64,000 bases of DNA, from NCBI GenBank assembly GCA_027257055.1, contig JAPVLO010000382.1, positions 124,001 to 188,000 on the forward strand, given 5' to 3'. The notes beneath the pieces are model-generated. The model made no database searches, was not told the origin of the DNA, and worked only from the letters and a program-made list of their open reading frames with translations. This document shows positions 33,810-44,793 of this stretch, one piece after another; the first letter of the stretch is position 1, and each line of letters starts with the position of its first letter. The translations under genes were made by a program, and so were the position numbers. This DNA is from Cephalopachus bancanus (taxonomy: Eukaryota; Chordata; Mammalia; Primates; Tarsiidae).

Positions 33810-34032
33810 TAACAGTTCGTGACCCGCCTGGGTAACTTGGCGAGACCTCATCTCTACAATAAATCAAAAAAATTAGCCGGGCGTGGTAGCACATGCCTGT
33901 CATTCCGGCTACTCGGAAGGCTGAGGCAGAAGGATCGTCAGAGCCCAGCAGGTCGAGGCTGCGGTGGCCGGGAGCGGCCACTGCACTCCAGTCTGGGCGA
34001 CTGAGTGTGACTCCAACTCAAAAAAAAAAAAA
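33810..34032 (+). repeat. 5'-truncated Alu next to an intact one
   Basis: It begins within the B box (AGTTCGTGACCCGCCTGGG) and continues to the A-tail. The flanking ATTCATTCATT lies outside the pair. Confidence 0.92.
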
Positions 34033-35877
34033 TTCATTCATTCATTTATTCCACATATCTTTAGAAGCCTCCGTAACTACTCATCATGCTAAATGTTGTG
34101 GATCCGGGGCTGATAAAATCTGGCACAGCTTTTGCCCTCATTGAGTTTACAGATTGCTTGGAGAGCAGCCAACAAAACAACAGACACAATGTATACGTAT
34201 GTCATTACTGGTTGTGGAAAGTGCTATGTAAGATACTGTGGTAGAGAATTATAGAGTGGGGCTCCCTCTATTAGGATGGATTAGGAGGGCCTCCCTGAGA
34301 AGGTACCATTTAAGTAAAGACCCAAAGGAGAGGAAGGAGTCAGCCAAACCCATGTAAAGTGGGAGAAAGAACGTTCCAGGGGGAGGACCAAGACAAGCCG
34401 GAGCCCTAAGATGCCAAAGAGCATGGTATGTCTGAGAAATGGAAAGACCACTGTATCTGCAGCAAGCAAGGGAGCAGGAAAGGGTGAGAGGGAAGACGTG
34501 GGCATCAGATGATACAGGGACTCGAGTCCCAGGGAGTGGAGTCTGATGCTGCAGGAAACCACTCTAAGGCATTAGGTGGGAAAGTGACATGATCCAGCTC
34601 ATTCGACATACAACTCAATCTTCTGCAGATGGTTTAATGAGGACATTTGAAAACAGATCAGAAAGGACCAGTGCAGGAGACAGGAGACTGTCTCAAGTGA
34701 GGCATAATGAGGCTCTTAGTCCCCGGGTTTGGATCTGGGTGATGGAGAGAGCCAGTAAGATTCAAGAGACACTTTGGCGGTGAAATCTCTGTCGTGCTGG
34801 TAATCGAGAGACAGACAATGGAGGAAAATGGTTTCTAATAACCCCAGACCCGCTCCACCAGCAGTCTTCCACATCTCAGTTGATAGCAAACCCATCCTTC
34901 TAGTTGCTCCAACCAAAAATCTTGGAGGCATCTTGACTCCTCTTTTTTTTTTTTCACACCCCACATACAATCCACCAGAAAATCCTGTTGGCTCTACCTT
35001 GAAAATATCACAGACCCTGGCCACTTCTCATCACTTCAGTGTCTCCATCCATGTCCAAGTGACCGCCGCCTCCTGTCTGCTTGTCTGCAGGTAAACTTCT
35101 AGCTTGTTGTCTACTTCTGCCCTTACCATCACCCTCAAACCCAGCCCTGAGCCTCTGGAGGTATATAATCAAGAGAGCAGTCAGAGGGATTCTTTCAACA
35201 GTTGAGTTTGAATATGTCACTTCTCTGCTTGAAATCTTACAACGGGTTTCTCCATTTTATATAGAAGAAGAACCAAAGCCTTTGAAGTGGCCTTTAAGGC
35301 CTTAAATAATCTGCCCACTGCCATCACCTCTCTGACCTCATCTTCCCTATACACCCCTTAGCTCAGTGTTTCAGCCCATGTGACTGTTCCTCCCACAAGT
35401 CTTGCCTTGTGTGAGGGCCTTTCTTGCACTGGCTGTTCTGCTGCCTAGGACGTGCTTCCCCAGATTCCCATCTCACCAACTTGCTCGTTACCTTCAAGCC
35501 TTGGTTCTCCAGGAGGCTTGCCCTGATCACACCGTAGACGCTGCATGCCACCCTCTCAACGCCATACTCTAGAACATTGCCATTCTCTTTGTTCCATGTT
35601 TGAGTTCTGTCACAGCACTCATCACTTTCAAAGATATAATGTCACATGCCATTTGTGTGTTCGTTATTTGCTGTCTACATCTCCTATTTGGACAAGAGCA
35701 AGAATCTTTGTTTTGTCCCCTTGTAAATCTCATTGTCTGGAACAGCACTTGGCTTGATAAATGTGAAATTCATAAATGATAAGAAGGAATCAATAATGCG
35801 TTGTCAGAGTGTGGGGCCAGGCACCATACACAACAGGGTACAGGCTAATGCCTGGCTAACAGGGTCAATTTTATGTA
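34033..35877 (+). repeat. LINE-2 remnants in intergenic DNA
   Basis: 34830-35790 follows the L2 3'-end order on the plus strand: ACTTCTCTGCTTGAAATC, GGCCTTTAAGGCC, then a CTCCAGGAGGCTTGCCCTGA block. 34255-34590 is a minus-strand L2-like piece (GGCCTCCCTGAGAAGG, GAACGTTCCAGG). Long open frames here are L2-derived or chance. Confidence 0.7.
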
Positions 35878-36175
35878 TGTATTTATTTATTTCTTGAGTC
35901 AGAGTCTCACTCTGTTGCTCAGTGCCACGACCACAGCCCAGCTCACCATAGCCTCAGCCCCCAGGTTCAGATGAGCCTTCTGCTTCAGGCTCTCAAGTAG
36001 CTAGGACTACAGGTGTGCACCACCATGCCTGGCTAAATTATTTTTATTTTTATTTTTGTAGCGATGAGGTCTCTCTATGTTGCTCAGACTGGTCCTGAAC
36101 TCCTGATCTCAAGCGATCTCCTGCCTTGGCCTTCCAAAGTGCTGGTATTATAGGTGTGAGCCACCATGCTGGACC
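35878..36175 (-). repeat. Alu dimer, old type
   Basis: It runs GAGTCAGAGTCTCACTC to GAGCCACCATGCTGGACC, with part of the right arm missing. Confidence 0.88.
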
Positions 36176-36516
36176 AAACGGACAAACTATAGGCAGAGAG
36201 ACAGCAAAATGCATGAGGTCTCCCAAATTCTCACTCTTGGCCAGGCAGGGTGGAGCCACTGTGGGTTTGTGTTCCAGGAGAAGCTCTCTACTCTTCCCCA
36301 TTCATCCCTCTGTTTGACAGAAGAGAAGCATGAGGGAAGACAGGAAACAAGTGGCCAACCGATCAAATAAAAATGTGGGGTTCTCAAGCTGGGATGGCCT
36401 TTTGGCCAGAGGAACACTCTGATCTCAGATCACAGTTGCACGGGGGAGAAAGATGCTGCCCCAGGGTCCTCCAGCCAGCAGGAAGGTCTGTCTCTCCTCA
36501 GGATGATTTCCAGTTT
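36176..36516. other. Short unique non-coding stretch
   Basis: No repeat or exon recognised. Confidence 0.4.
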
Positions 36517-36804
36517 TTTGTTGTTTTTTTCTGAGTTGGAGTCTCACTCTGTTGCCCAGACTGGAGTGCAGTGGCCGCTCCCAGCCACCGCAACCTGACC
36601 TGCTGGGCTCCGGCGATCCTTCCACCTCAGCCTTCCGAGTAGCCGGAGTTACAGGCATGCACTACCACGCCCGGCTGAGTTTTTGATTTATTGTAGAGAT
36701 GAGGTCTCGCTGCCCAGGCGGATCTCGAACCCGCGGGTTCAGGCAATCCACTCACCTCAGCCTCCCAAAGGCGCGGGATTACAGGCTGAGCCACCAAGCC
36801 CGGC
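36517..36804 (-). repeat. Alu dimer, tarsier-like type
   Basis: TGATTTCCAGTTTTTT lies on both sides as target duplication. Confidence 0.94.
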
Positions 36805-36951
36805 TGATTTCCAGTTTTTTAATTTGAAGAAATAGGTGCCTGGCAGTGCTTTTAGAGATACGAGGAAGGCTGAAGCACAAAAGGAGTGGGGATGGAAGAG
36901 TGTAAACTGAGAGCTCAGTTTTGGACATGCTAAGTTCAAGACATCTGTAGC

Positions 36952-37286
36952 TGGGCACGGTAGCTCAAGACTGTAATTCCAGCACTTTGGGAGGCTGAAA
37001 CGAGAGGATTGCTTGAGCCCGGGAGTTTGAGAACAACCTGGCCAATATAGTGAGACCTCATCTCAACCAAAATAAAAAACAACAAAGAAACTAGCCGGGC
37101 ATGGTGGTATGTGCCTGTGTGCCTGTGTTCCCAGCTACTCGGGATGCCGAGGTGGAAGGATCACCTGACTCCAAGAGGTTGAGGCTGCTGTGAGTCGTGA
37201 TTATCATGATTGTGCCACTGTGCTCCAGCCTGGGCAACAGAGCAAGACCCTGACTCAAAAATAAATAAATAAATAAATAAATAAAT
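36952..37286 (+). repeat. Alu dimer, old type, TAAA tail
   Basis: GACATCTGT flanks both ends. A GTGCCTGT triplication lies near 37110 and the tail is (AAAT)n. Confidence 0.92.
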
Positions 37287-38730
37287 GACATCTGTGAATT
37301 ATTATATGAATATGCCAAGCGGACAATTGGATACATGCATCTGGAGCGTCTAGATTTATTTCTGCATTTTTGTATTTTTCTTTGTGTGCCAAATTCCTGT
37401 TGGCATTATTCTAGCTATATACCAGGATGGTGGCAAACAGTTGGGGAGGGCACCCCCCTCCACCTTCTTTCTTTAGCTTTTTTCTGGCGATTTTATGAAC
37501 TGGAAAACACATTTATTTATTTATTTGTTCATTCTACAATCATACACCGGGTTTTTGCCATATACTGTACTCTACTAAGAACCGAGAGTACAAAAAGAAA
37601 CAATACTACATATCAGCACGCAAGAAAATCATGTCTACTTGGGGCTGGTAAATGATTGAGATTTTTGCACCTCAAAGCAACTTCAGAAGACATTAATACT
37701 TCCCTGAACCCCACTTCCTTTCTACTACAAAGAGACCTCAAAGAGTGTAGATCTTAGCAATTCCTTTTAAGCCCTTATAAGTGATTCTTTCAAAACTTTT
37801 ATTATGCCCTTGTATCATCAGGAGAGGAACTATTCAATGTATGTCTCTGCAATGAATCCATTTCTTACTTCCACATGCCTGAGGGTGATATTTTGAAAGG
37901 AAATGAGATGAGGGGAAAAAATTAAGTCAAGAAGAGAGATGGGCTGGAAGTGAATACTTGGGAGTCAATGGGTCATGAAGAGTCACAGAACACGTGTGTA
38001 TGATTCATGGTCTTGGATGGGTTTATCTTGGGAGAGGATGCAGAGTTATACAATGTGGCAATAAGAGGAGAGAATATATTCCCCTGGGGAACACTCAACG
38101 TTTAAGGGCTGGGTGAGGAGAGATCCTGCTATGAAGGAAGTAGGGAAATCCTCTGAACTGGCAGGGTACAGGTACCGAAGGGACTGGAATGCAAGGGAAA
38201 AGGAGAGGACGTAGCACCTCTCCTTAGCTGTTCAACCTGATAAAGACCAACATGCACAGTACATTGTGAAGGATGATTGATTTCAGAGAAAGTAAATACC
38301 AATGAATGGAATGAATGAGAGGGAAGGATATGAACACTGTATTGTGCAAAGCCATTTGTAAAGCACTTTGCAAAGGTAATGAGAGAGCTGGAGTGTATCT
38401 GGAAGCAATATTGGGTTGGAGAAAGTGTTTTTGTTTTTGTTCTAATTGGAGAAACGTGAGTGCGAATTTAAGTGGAGAAAAAGGAGCCAGGGGTGAAGGA
38501 GAGACTGAAATCACAAGGACAGAGTAGATGGTAGAATGAAATTCCCGAGAAGTGAGAGATCTTGCCTCCAGTACAGGTGGCAGGATTAGCCATGGATGGA
38601 AAGTAGGGCACCCGATCTTCTATGAGAGGGAAGGAGTCAAGGGCAATGTTCTTCAATGACCAATAAGCTTCTTTTCCTAAGAATGGAATCAACTCCCATA
38701 ATTCCACTTCCTCCATGGAGCCTTTGCAGA
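37287..38730. other. Non-coding intergenic stretch, no gene seen
   Basis: Purine-rich text between 37900 and 38540 looks like an old, unassigned interspersed repeat. Nothing coding was recognised. Confidence 0.4.
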
Positions 38731-38732
38731 TA

Positions 38733-39290
38733 TGAAGGGGGACCCCCCAGAAAACCAGAATTATCTTTTGGAGGGCAGGTCCCTTGTAGTGTACTCAGAC
38801 TTTGTTCGTCTGGATCAAACGGCCAACCAGAGTTTTTATCTGGAAGTTTTGAGAAGGTTGCATCATGATTTGCAGAAGAAACAAACCAAGTTGTGGCAAA
38901 CAGGTGACTGGTTCTTCCACCATGACAACACACCTGCCCACACTGCACTGAGCGTTCAGCAGGTTTTGACCAAAAAACAGCATGGCCCCCACCCTCCCAT
39001 TCACTCAATCTTGACCCAAACAGCGTTTTTGTTTGTTTCCCTGGATGAAAAAGTCCTCAAAGGGAAACATTTTGCTGGTGTGGAAGAGGTGAAACAAAGA
39101 AACTGCAGAAGCACTAAAAGGCATCAAAGTTGATAAGTTCAAAAACTGTTTTGAGCAGTGGAAAAAGTGTCTCAATAGGTGTGTTGCATCAGATGGATGC
39201 AACTTTGAAGGTGACTGAAGTTTAAACATGTAAAAATGAATACACAATTTTCAATAAATAAATGTCTGGTTTTTTGGGGGTCCCTTCTTG
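38733..39290 (+). mobile_element. Internally deleted mariner transposon
   Basis: Imperfect terminal inverted repeats, TGAAGGGGGACCCCCCAG at the left and the complement of CAAGAAGGGACCCCCAAA at the right, are each flanked by TA. About 560 bp remain, against about 1.3 kb expected. Inside is the C-terminal part of a mariner transposase: NQSFYLEVLRRL, then FFHHDNTPAHTA (second catalytic Asp), then DEKVLKGKHFAGVEEVKQ. The block carrying the third Asp is damaged (HSILTQTAFLF). It cannot make an active enzyme. Confidence 0.88.
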
Positions 39291-39311
39291 TACATCCAAG
39301 TGCTGAAGCTT

Positions 39312-39634
39312 CCTTTTTATTTTTTTTATTTTTTATTTTTATTTTTATTTTTTGAGTTGGAGTCTCACTCTGTCACCCAGGCTGGAGTGCAGTGGCATGC
39401 TACCAGTCACCGCAGTCTCAACCTGCTGGGCTCAGGCAATCCTTCTGCCTCAGCCTTCCAAGTAGCTGGAACTACAGGCAGGCACCACCACACTCAGCTA
39501 ATTTTTTAATTTATTGTAGAGATGAGGTCTCGCCAAGTTGCCCAGGCTGGTCTTGAATCCACGGGCCCAGGCAATCCTCTCATCTCGACCTCCGAAAATG
39601 CTGGGATTAAAGGCGTGAGCCACTGTGTCTGGCA
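39312..39634 (-). repeat. Alu dimer with TTTTTA tail
   Basis: It runs GAGTTGGAGTCTCACTC to GAGCCACTGTGTCTGGC, beginning 22 bp after the mariner. Confidence 0.92.
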
Positions 39635-40899
39635 ACCTTTTGATTCTGAGAATGGTCAAGGCTTCACTGGGTTCTGCCTCTAATTCAGGGACCTTCACTC
39701 ATGAAACACATTCTGCTTACCTGGCAAACAACCTGGTGTGAATCCACAATTGGTAGCCCATAAGAAAGGGCTGTCAAAAGTGACTAGAGACAACATGGTT
39801 ACAAACATACATTAGATGTTCAGAAGCATGTCATAGGCATTACTTAAGGATGGGCAATAGTCTTGCATTTGTTTTGATGGCATAAGAACTTCTTGTAGCT
39901 GAATTTTACTATATGAGCGAAAACAAGGGTTGCTAGTCTGACTGGCAAATAGAATGCTGCTGGGTATCCATGCTGTTTCTGGAGTTTGAGCTCATAGAAT
40001 TTGTTCATCTCAATTCCAGGCAGCAGTGTACACCCTAGGGACACAGGGTTTATATCCTTGCCACTCTGGTTAAGCCACAGACTAAATTATACAGGGAGGA
40101 GGCAGCACCCACCCAGGGTGTTCACCGAGAGACTCAAACCCTGCCTCATTACCTTTCTTGCTAGTCAGGGGAACCAGACGTTGACCTGAGTATTCAGTGT
40201 TGTGCTGCAGAGTGGGCACGAGCTCAGATTCTGACTCTGTTGCATACTATCTTCATAACCTAGAGCATGTTATATTAATGAGCCTCTCCGAGTTGCTGCA
40301 GCTCATCTGTATATGGGGTAGAGATGACAGTGCTAACAGATACCTCACAGGGTTATGGTGTCGTATACCATGTGACGCGTTGACACAGTACATGGGACAT
40401 GATGGATACTCAATAAATATTAGCCATGGATAGCTCTTATTTTAAAAAATTCAGCTAGTTTACATCAATAGAACGGAACATCCAATGTGCACATATCCTT
40501 TATGCTATGGGGATGAGGTAGGGATGATAAATCTCAGAGGCAGAGGCGTATTCCTGGACGGATCAGGGAAGAATTAAAAGGCTTTTGATCTGGACTTTAG
40601 AGCTGGGTATAGGACGGGCAGAGAGGGGTGGGGGGATTCCAGGTGTGGGAGTGAAGTAAGCAGAAGTATAGAGGAGGGGCGGTGGGGAGGACCCTAGGAG
40701 CACCAGAATAATTCTAGTGCTCATTCTAGGAGAAGGAACAAAGGGGAGAGGGAGAGGCACAATATGAGAAGAGGCTGGGGTTTGAGCTGGCTTATTTAAT
40801 GACTTTTGGATGAGGGTCTAATTGATTCATTGCCAAGAAGAGATTAGGCGTTTTTTGTTTTTTTTTTTAACCTGAAATTTGAAAATGAAATGGCTCTAG
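39635..40899 (+). repeat. Intergenic DNA with a MIR (40190-40430)
   Basis: The MIR runs from AGATTCTGACTCTGTTGC through CTGTATATGGGGTAGAGATG to GATGGATACTCAATAAATAT. The rest is unassigned and purine-rich after 40500. Confidence 0.65.
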
Positions 40900-41191
40900 C
40901 CGGGCTCGGTGGCTCAGCCTGTAATCCTGCGCCTCGGGAGGCTGAGGTGAGTGGATTGCCTGAGCCCACGGGTTCGAGACCCACCTGGGCAACTTGGTGA
41001 GACCTCATCTCTACAATAAATCAAAAAATTAGCCAGGCGTGGTAGCACGCGCCTGTAGTTCCAGCTACTTGGAAGGCTGAGGCCGAAGGATCGTTGGAGC
41101 CCAGCAGGTTGAGGCTGCGGTGGCCGGGAGAGGCCACTGCACTCCAGTCTGGGCGAGAGAGTGAGACTCCAACTCAAAAAAAAAAAAAAAG
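40900..41191 (+). repeat. Alu dimer, tarsier-like type
   Basis: GAAATGGCTC precedes and follows the element. Confidence 0.94.
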
Positions 41192-41379
41192 GAAATGGCT
41201 CCACATAGCCTATTCCAATTCTTGCCACATCTTCAGTCTATTCTGGCATCTCTACTTTACATGGCTTGATTCTTGATTTTGTATTTGTGGATATTGTTTA
41301 GGTCTGTCTCTAAATTCCTGTAGAATAATGTTGCTATAGAAACAAAAACATTTCTTTTCAGTCTTCAAAAATTCATTTT

Positions 41380-41661
41380 TACTTTTTTTTTTTTTAAGTT
41401 GGAGTCTCACTCTGTTGCCCAGACTGGAGTGCAGTGGCACGCTCCTGGCCACCGCAGCCTCGACCTACTGGGCTCTGGCGATCCTTCCAAGTAGCTGGAA
41501 CTACAGGCGTGCACTACCACGCCCAGCTAATTTTTTGATTTATTGTAGAGATGAGGTCTTGCCAAGTTGCCCAGGCGAGTCTCGAACCCACGGGCTCGGG
41601 CAATCCACTCACCTCAGCCTCCGAAAGTGCTGGGATTACAGGCTGAGCCACCGAGCCCTAC
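41380..41661 (-). repeat. Alu dimer, tarsier-like type
   Basis: It runs AAGTTGGAGTCTCACTC to GAGCCACCGAGCCCTAC, with a small deletion at GCGATCCTTCC/AAGTAGC. Confidence 0.92.
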
Positions 41662-41662
41662 T

Positions 41663-41799
<137 letters not shown>

Positions 41800-42506
41800 A
41801 AACAAAAATATTTCTAAAGAAAATGTCTAGAGCTAGTCAGCAATATAAATTTAAAGGCAAAATTCGTGGCATTCCATCAACCATATATCCATCAGTGTGG
41901 CATGCTATGAAACTTTAATTACTGTGATCAAGATCAAAGTAACATTACTCAAGAGTGGAGAAGCCAAGTGTAAATTAAGGAGGTCTTTATTAAACAAGTG
42001 ATGACCAACTAATTCCCTATGCTCAGCTAAGTACTCCACTGTATTATATACACACAATCATCCTGTGACCCTTAAACACTCACTTAACACGAGAGTGTGG
42101 GGTGGTATTGCACATTTCACTGGATGCTGCTCACAAAACATGCAAGGAATATTCATGCCACAGGAAGACGGCTTCTGTAGCAAGGCTAAGTGACCTTGTT
42201 CATGCAGTTCCACAGAGGTGGAAGCCTCAAGGCTGTGATCCTGAGCACTGCACCTAGAGTATAGTTTAGACTTTACTAACGTTTGCACTCTTCTGGTTCC
42301 TGTTTTCCAACTTAATTATACAACAATGTAAAATATTGGCCATATGCTCCACTCCAGAACCCAGAGAGAGTAGGAGTGAGATAGGGCCAGGGGTCTTTTC
42401 AACAGCTTGCATTTTGAGAGAGATACTGTCAAGAGAAATGGATGGGAATCAGGAAAAGAGATTGTTGTACTAGTCCATAGGATTGGCAATTAGAAATCCT
42501 GGTCTT
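41800..42506. other. Unique non-coding stretch
   Basis: AT-rich, with no repeat or exon recognised. Confidence 0.4.
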
Positions 42507-42799
42507 GGCTGGGTATGGTGGCTCACGTCTATAATTCTAGCACTCTGGCAAGCAGAGGTGAGAGGATTGCCTGAGCCCACTGGTTCGAGACCAGCCTGGG
42601 CAACTTGGCGAGACCTCATCTCAACAATACATTTAAAAAAAACAAAACTGGGTGCGATGACGCATACCTGTAGTTCCTGCTACTCGGAAGGCTGAGGCGG
42701 AAGGATCGCCTGAGCCCTGCAAGTCGAGACTGCGGTGGCTGTGACTGCACTCCAGTCTGGGTGACAGAGCAAGACTTCAACTCAAAAAAAAAAAAAAAG
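42507..42799 (+). repeat. Alu dimer
   Basis: AGAAATCCTGGTCT lies on both sides as target duplication. Confidence 0.93.
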
Positions 42800-43123
42800 A
42801 AATCCTGGTCTCAGTGGCCCCGTTTTTCATTATTAAATCTGGAACAAGAACAAACTCACCTCCTTAGCCCATGTCTCTCTTCCTCTCTCTTTTTTTTTCT
42901 AAATTCATTCTATTACTATCACCCAGTCACCCCTATGACCTCACTGTTTTCATACTGAAAACCATTCCTCGTGTCCTCATCTTGACCATGCTCTATCACA
43001 TTGAGTTTTCAAAGGGGGAAAGCAGAAGACACCGTGAGAGGAGGCAGCAAAGTGCTCCTGAGCCTCATGCCTTGGCTCAGAAGTTAGAATGTAAAGTAGT
43101 CTTTAAAATTCTCTGTAATCTCA

Positions 43124-43409
43124 AGCCAGGCTCGGTGGCTCAGCCTGTAATCCCACACTTTGGGAGGCTGAGGTGAGTGGATTGCCTGAGCCCGCGGGTT
43201 CGAGACCCACCTGGGCAACCTGGCGAGACCTCATCTCTACAATAAATCAAAAATTAGCTGGGCATGGTAGTGCGCGCCTGTAGTTCCAGCTACTTGGAAG
43301 GCGGAGGCAGAAGGATCGCCGGAGCCCAGAAGGCGAGGCTGCGGTGGCTGGGAGCAGTCACTGCACTCCAGTCTGGGTGACAGAGTAAGACTCCAACTCA
43401 AAAAAAAAA
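43124..43409 (+). repeat. Alu dimer, tarsier-like type
   Basis: TCTCTGTAATCTCA before and TCTCTGCAATCTCA after. Confidence 0.93.
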
Positions 43410-43908
43410 TCTCTGCAATCTCAACCTCTCTCTCCAGTTGTTTCCCGCCTTCCCAAACTCTTGGCCCCAGGTACACACCTTCTCATCGTCCCCTTGCAGA
43501 GATGCTATTGGTTCACTACCCCCAAAGCCATTCTGGATGTCCCTCTCCCTTTCCCTTGCTGCTTCTCATTATAGAGTCTGGAAAGCCAAAAACACACTTC
43601 CCCCATCTTCCTTGGAGCTACAGATGGCCAGTGTATCAGTCTGGGCCCATGAAATGTATGTGGAACTCTGATGGGAGAACTTCTGGGAAGGCTTTTGTTT
43701 CCCACACAATGGAACAGACACAACTGACAGAGCCTTTCCTCCTCTCCCCACTTCCTGCCTTGAACATAGATGAGTTGGCAGGAGCCACATCAGCCTGCTT
43801 AGACCTGAAGAAAAGAGCAAAACAAGGGCAGGGATGTCAGCATTGAGGCACTGAAACTACCTCTGGATTTCTTGCTATATGGGAAAAGAAAATCTTCTTG
43901 GTTTAAGT

Positions 43909-43932
43909 AAGACTCCAACTCAAAAAAAAAAA
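43909..43932 (+). repeat. Alu 3'-end remnant with A-tail
   Basis: Only GTAAGACTCCAACTC plus poly-A remains of an Alu, as in an extreme 5' truncation. Confidence 0.65.
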
Positions 43933-44181
43933 ATACTCACAGACTGCCTCTTCCTTTTTTATTTTCTGACACCTCTCCTATACTACTGGCCATTTCTCTT
44001 TTTCTTTGTCATGCTCTTTACTTCTACTTGTCTCTAAATATTCTTACCTTGGTTTTCTTTTCTTCTCTTCCACAGCATTTCCCTGGGAGAGTTTATAATT
44101 CAGCCACTTCTGTATTTATTGATGACATCAAAACATATCTTTCCAGGTGAAGTTTCTGTTTTTAGTATCAGACTCATACTT
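43933..44181. other. Pyrimidine-rich spacer
   Basis: Nothing recognised beyond CT-rich composition. Confidence 0.35.
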
Positions 44182-44474
44182 TCTTTTTTTTTTTTTTTTT
44201 GAGTTGGAGTCTCACTCGGTCGCCCAGACTGGAGTGCAGTGGCCACTCCCGGCCACCGCAGCCTCGCCTGCTGGGCTCCGGCGATCCTTCCGCCTCAGCC
44301 TTCCAAGTAGCCGGAATTACAGGAGCACGCTACCACGCTCGGCTGATTTTTTGATTTATTGTAGAGATGAGGTCTCGCTGCCCAGGCGGGTCTCGAGCCC
44401 ACAGGTTCAGGCAATCCACTCACCTCAGCCTCTCAAAGGCACGGGATTATAGGCTGAGCCACCGAGCCCGGCCA
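44182..44474 (-). repeat. Alu dimer, tarsier-like type
   Basis: AGACTCATACTTTC lies on both sides, a perfect duplication. Confidence 0.95.
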
Positions 44475-44646
44475 GACTCATACTTTCAAATGTCCACTAG
44501 ATAGCCTAATTTGGATGCTCACAAACCAACCTGCTTCTCACCTGTGCTCCCTGCCTCAGTGAGTGGCAGCACCTCCACCCACTTGCCCAAGCCAAAATCC
44601 TGGACACTGTACTTGACCCTGAAGGGGAGGAAAGATGTTTTCTTTA

Positions 44647-44793
44647 CTTTTTTTTTTTGAGTTGGAGTCTCACTCTGTCACCCAGGCTGGAGTGCAGTGG
44701 CAAGTTCACAGTCACGCAGCCTCAACCTGCTGGGTTCTGCCTCTGGCTTCCAAGTAGCTGGAACTACAGGCACACGTCATCATGCCCAGCTAT
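44647..44793 (-). repeat. Alu right arm only
   Basis: It runs GAGTTGGAGTCTCACTC to CATCATGCCCAGCT, with a small deletion in the middle and no left arm. Confidence 0.88.

Noticed and set aside
34828..35757. Several 60-100-aa frames between 34.6 and 35.8 kb
   Set aside because: The DNA follows a LINE-2 3' end; the frames do not resemble known proteins and have no splice-site support.
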